Assembly (NCBI GenBank): GCA_029945375.1
Contig: CM057063.1
Span: forward strand, 2,167,894-2,231,893
Source of the DNA: Agaricus subrufescens
Taxonomy: Eukaryota > Basidiomycota > Agaricomycetes > Agaricales > Agaricaceae
Length of the DNA: 64,000 nt
Direction of reading: 5' to 3'
Shown: one piece after another, positions 62,557 through 64,000 of the stretch
How positions within the stretch are numbered: the stretch's first letter is position 1
Layout: the number at the start of each line of letters is the position of its first letter
Position numbers and translations under genes: made by a program
Notes under the pieces: generated by a model
Database searches by the model: none
What the model was told of the DNA's origin: nothing
Seen by the model: only the letters and a program-made list of their open reading frames with translations

Positions 62557-64000
62557 ACCCTATCGGAGATCCCCACCTCACTAGAAACCACCATGCTCCT
62601 GAACCGAAACTTCTCCATCTCCACAGCCCCAGATACCCTAAAACAGATCAGAAACTCCACTCATCAAGAACACCGCGTTACTCAAGAAAGAAACAAAAGA
62701 CCCGACCAATTCTGGGAAGAAAATGGCGTCACCTATCGAAACGGAAAAATCTATGTACCAGACGAACCCAGACTCCAAGAATCTATACTCCTGGACCACC
62801 ACAATCCACCTGACATTGGACATCCCAGATCTTACCACATGCTCGAACTCATAAAACGAACCTTCTGGTGGCCCACAATCAAAACGGACATCAAAAGATT
62901 TGTAAAAGGATGTACTGAATGCCAGAAGAACAAGATTAACCAACAACCTGGTCACACGTCCCTAAAACCATTACCAATCCCTGAAGCACCATGGCAAGAA
63001 ATATCCATAGACATGATAGGACCCCTACCTAAATCCGAGGACCACGATGCCATACTTGTGATAGTTGATTGCTTCTCTAAAATGATCCACCTCATCCCCA
63101 CCGAAACCTCTCTCATGTCAAAACAACTAGCCAAAATCTACAAGAAAGACATCTGGCACATACATGGAATTCCAAAGTGCATCATTAGCAACAGAGGACC
63201 TCAGTTTGCTTCCAAATTCATGAAAGAACTATGCTACGCCCTAGGAATCAAAAGGAACCTGTCCACTGCCTACCACCCCCAAACTGACAGACAAACCGAA
63301 AGGATTAACCAAGAAGTGGAATCTTATCTGCGAAGCTTTGTCAATTACAAACAAAACAATTGGGCAAAATGGCTTCCCACCACTGAATTCCAATATAACG
63401 ACAAAACCCACGCCGCAACTAAACAAACCCTGTTCTTCCTCACTTATGGAATCCACCCTTGGAAAGGAAATCTAACCGTTAACTCGGACAACCCCCTGGT
63501 CAATGATTTCACCTCGGAATTAGCCAAAACCCGAAACGAAGCACGAGCAGCACTAGAAGAATACAATTCCACCATGTCTGAATGCAGGAATCTGAAGCAG
63601 CAAAAGAATCCCTTATTCAATGGAGACTTTGTCTTCCTAGAAGCAACAAATGTACAATCAAACCGCCCTTTGGGAAAATTTGATAACAAGCGATATGGAC
63701 CCTTCGAATTTTTGGAACCCATTGGCAAGACATCTTTCCACCTAAAATTACCTGAAACCTGGGCCATACATGACATTTTCCACTCCTCACTTCTCACCAA
63801 ATTCAATGAACCCAAATTCAACTGTCAAAAGACTCCACCTCCACCCCCACCAGACATTATTAATAATGAGGAAGAATACAAAGTAGAGGAAATCCACGGA
63901 CATAGGACGAAAGGCCAAGGAACTCAATACCTGGTACACTGGAAAGGATACGACAACTCCGAGGATACGTGGCAATCAGCAACTGACCTTGAGAACATAC
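62557..64000 (+). pseudogene. pol: Gypsy-3 integrase with chromodomain, runs off the window
   Basis: The frame is open from 62557 to the last base (481 codons) with no stop. Integrase zinc domain: IGHPRSYHMLELIKRTFWWP and CTECQK. Core: SIDMIGPLP, then IISNRGPQF, where the catalytic Asp (ISDRGPQF) is Asn (AAC at 63190, G to A in a CpG), and HPQTDRQTERINQE with its Glu. C-terminal domain: NGDFVFLEATN and RYGPFEFLE. The frame ends in YKVEEIHGHR..TQYLVHWKGYDNSEDTWQ, a chromodomain with the aromatic/acidic pattern that binds methylated histone H3 and directs integration into heterochromatin. Inactive as an integrase. Confidence 0.88.

Larger units (their letters stand above)
61423..64000 (+). mobile_element. 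Gypsy-3, chromovirus (Tf1/sushi type), partial
   Basis: Starts inside RT (TIKDKTPLPLISEV at the left edge) and runs off the right end of the window in a chromodomain. The combination of RT, RNase H, integrase and a C-terminal chromodomain defines chromoviruses. The LTRs, gag and protease are not in the window. Pol is interrupted by one TAA and two TGA codons. Confidence 0.88.

Noticed and set aside
1..64000. tRNA or rRNA genes
   Set aside because: I looked for cloverleaf-like blocks and conserved rRNA stretches and found none; tRNA-related sequence appears only as retroelement primer-binding sites.

Overview
This window is a repeat-dense, probably subtelomeric stretch of a basidiomycete (Agaricomycete-type) fungal genome. 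The evidence is short GT..AG introns of about 50 bp, two LTR superfamilies, a Tad-like LINE tail, a Coprina-type Penelope retroelement and TTAGGG-like telomeric motifs. Almost no intact host gene is visible. Nearly everything is a mobile element or its wreckage, and most reading frames are broken in the same way: C-to-T / G-to-A changes at CpG.

Layout. 0.4-1.9 kb: small tandem and dispersed repeats. 1.97-3.87 kb: a five-exon hypothetical gene with a decayed 3' end. 4.0-5.76 kb: a 97/98-bp satellite made of GTAC-centred hairpins. 6.3-8.7 kb (minus): a decayed peroxisomal 3-ketoacyl-CoA thiolase fused to a Ser/Pro-rich leader. 9.26-10.96 kb: 3' end of a LINE with AATAAA and poly(A). 10.97-15.06 kb: a region bracketed by ~160-bp inverted repeats, holding an N-terminal fragment of an abundant repeat-associated protein family and a minus-strand Coprina-like RT with reverse-complement telomere repeats in its 3' flank. 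15.06-21.23 kb: two composite units, each with a long palindrome (885-bp and ~445-bp arms, ~230-bp loops) and a pyrimidine-rich tail ending in a TTAGGG-like motif. 21.2-30.3 kb: LTR remnants and Gypsy-1 (minus), which carries a convergent Cys-cluster gene between pol and its 3' LTR.

30.3-59.35 kb is delimited by the two ~1.4-kb LTRs of Gypsy-2 (minus). Its interior holds plus-strand, intron-containing accessory genes A1, A2 and A3. Copia-1 (33.9-41.9 kb, TSD TGACT) is inserted in it and is itself interrupted by a 1.59-kb mariner-like TIR element with a TA duplication. Copia-2 (52.5-58.15 kb, TSD GAAAC) sits inside the right LTR. 59.35-61.4 kb: 3' part of Copia-3. 61.4-64 kb: a Tf1/sushi-type chromovirus that runs off the window with its chromodomain in frame.

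How the parts relate. The premature stops in unrelated elements are overwhelmingly TGA where CGA is expected, four elements have lost a catalytic Asp through a G-to-A change in CpG context, and all four differences between the Copia-1 LTRs are at CpG. This points to methylation-driven silencing. The unusual architectures are the antisense spliced genes inside Gypsy elements, the palindromes built from the 3' end of a coding gene, and the telomere-matching 3' flank of the Penelope-like element.
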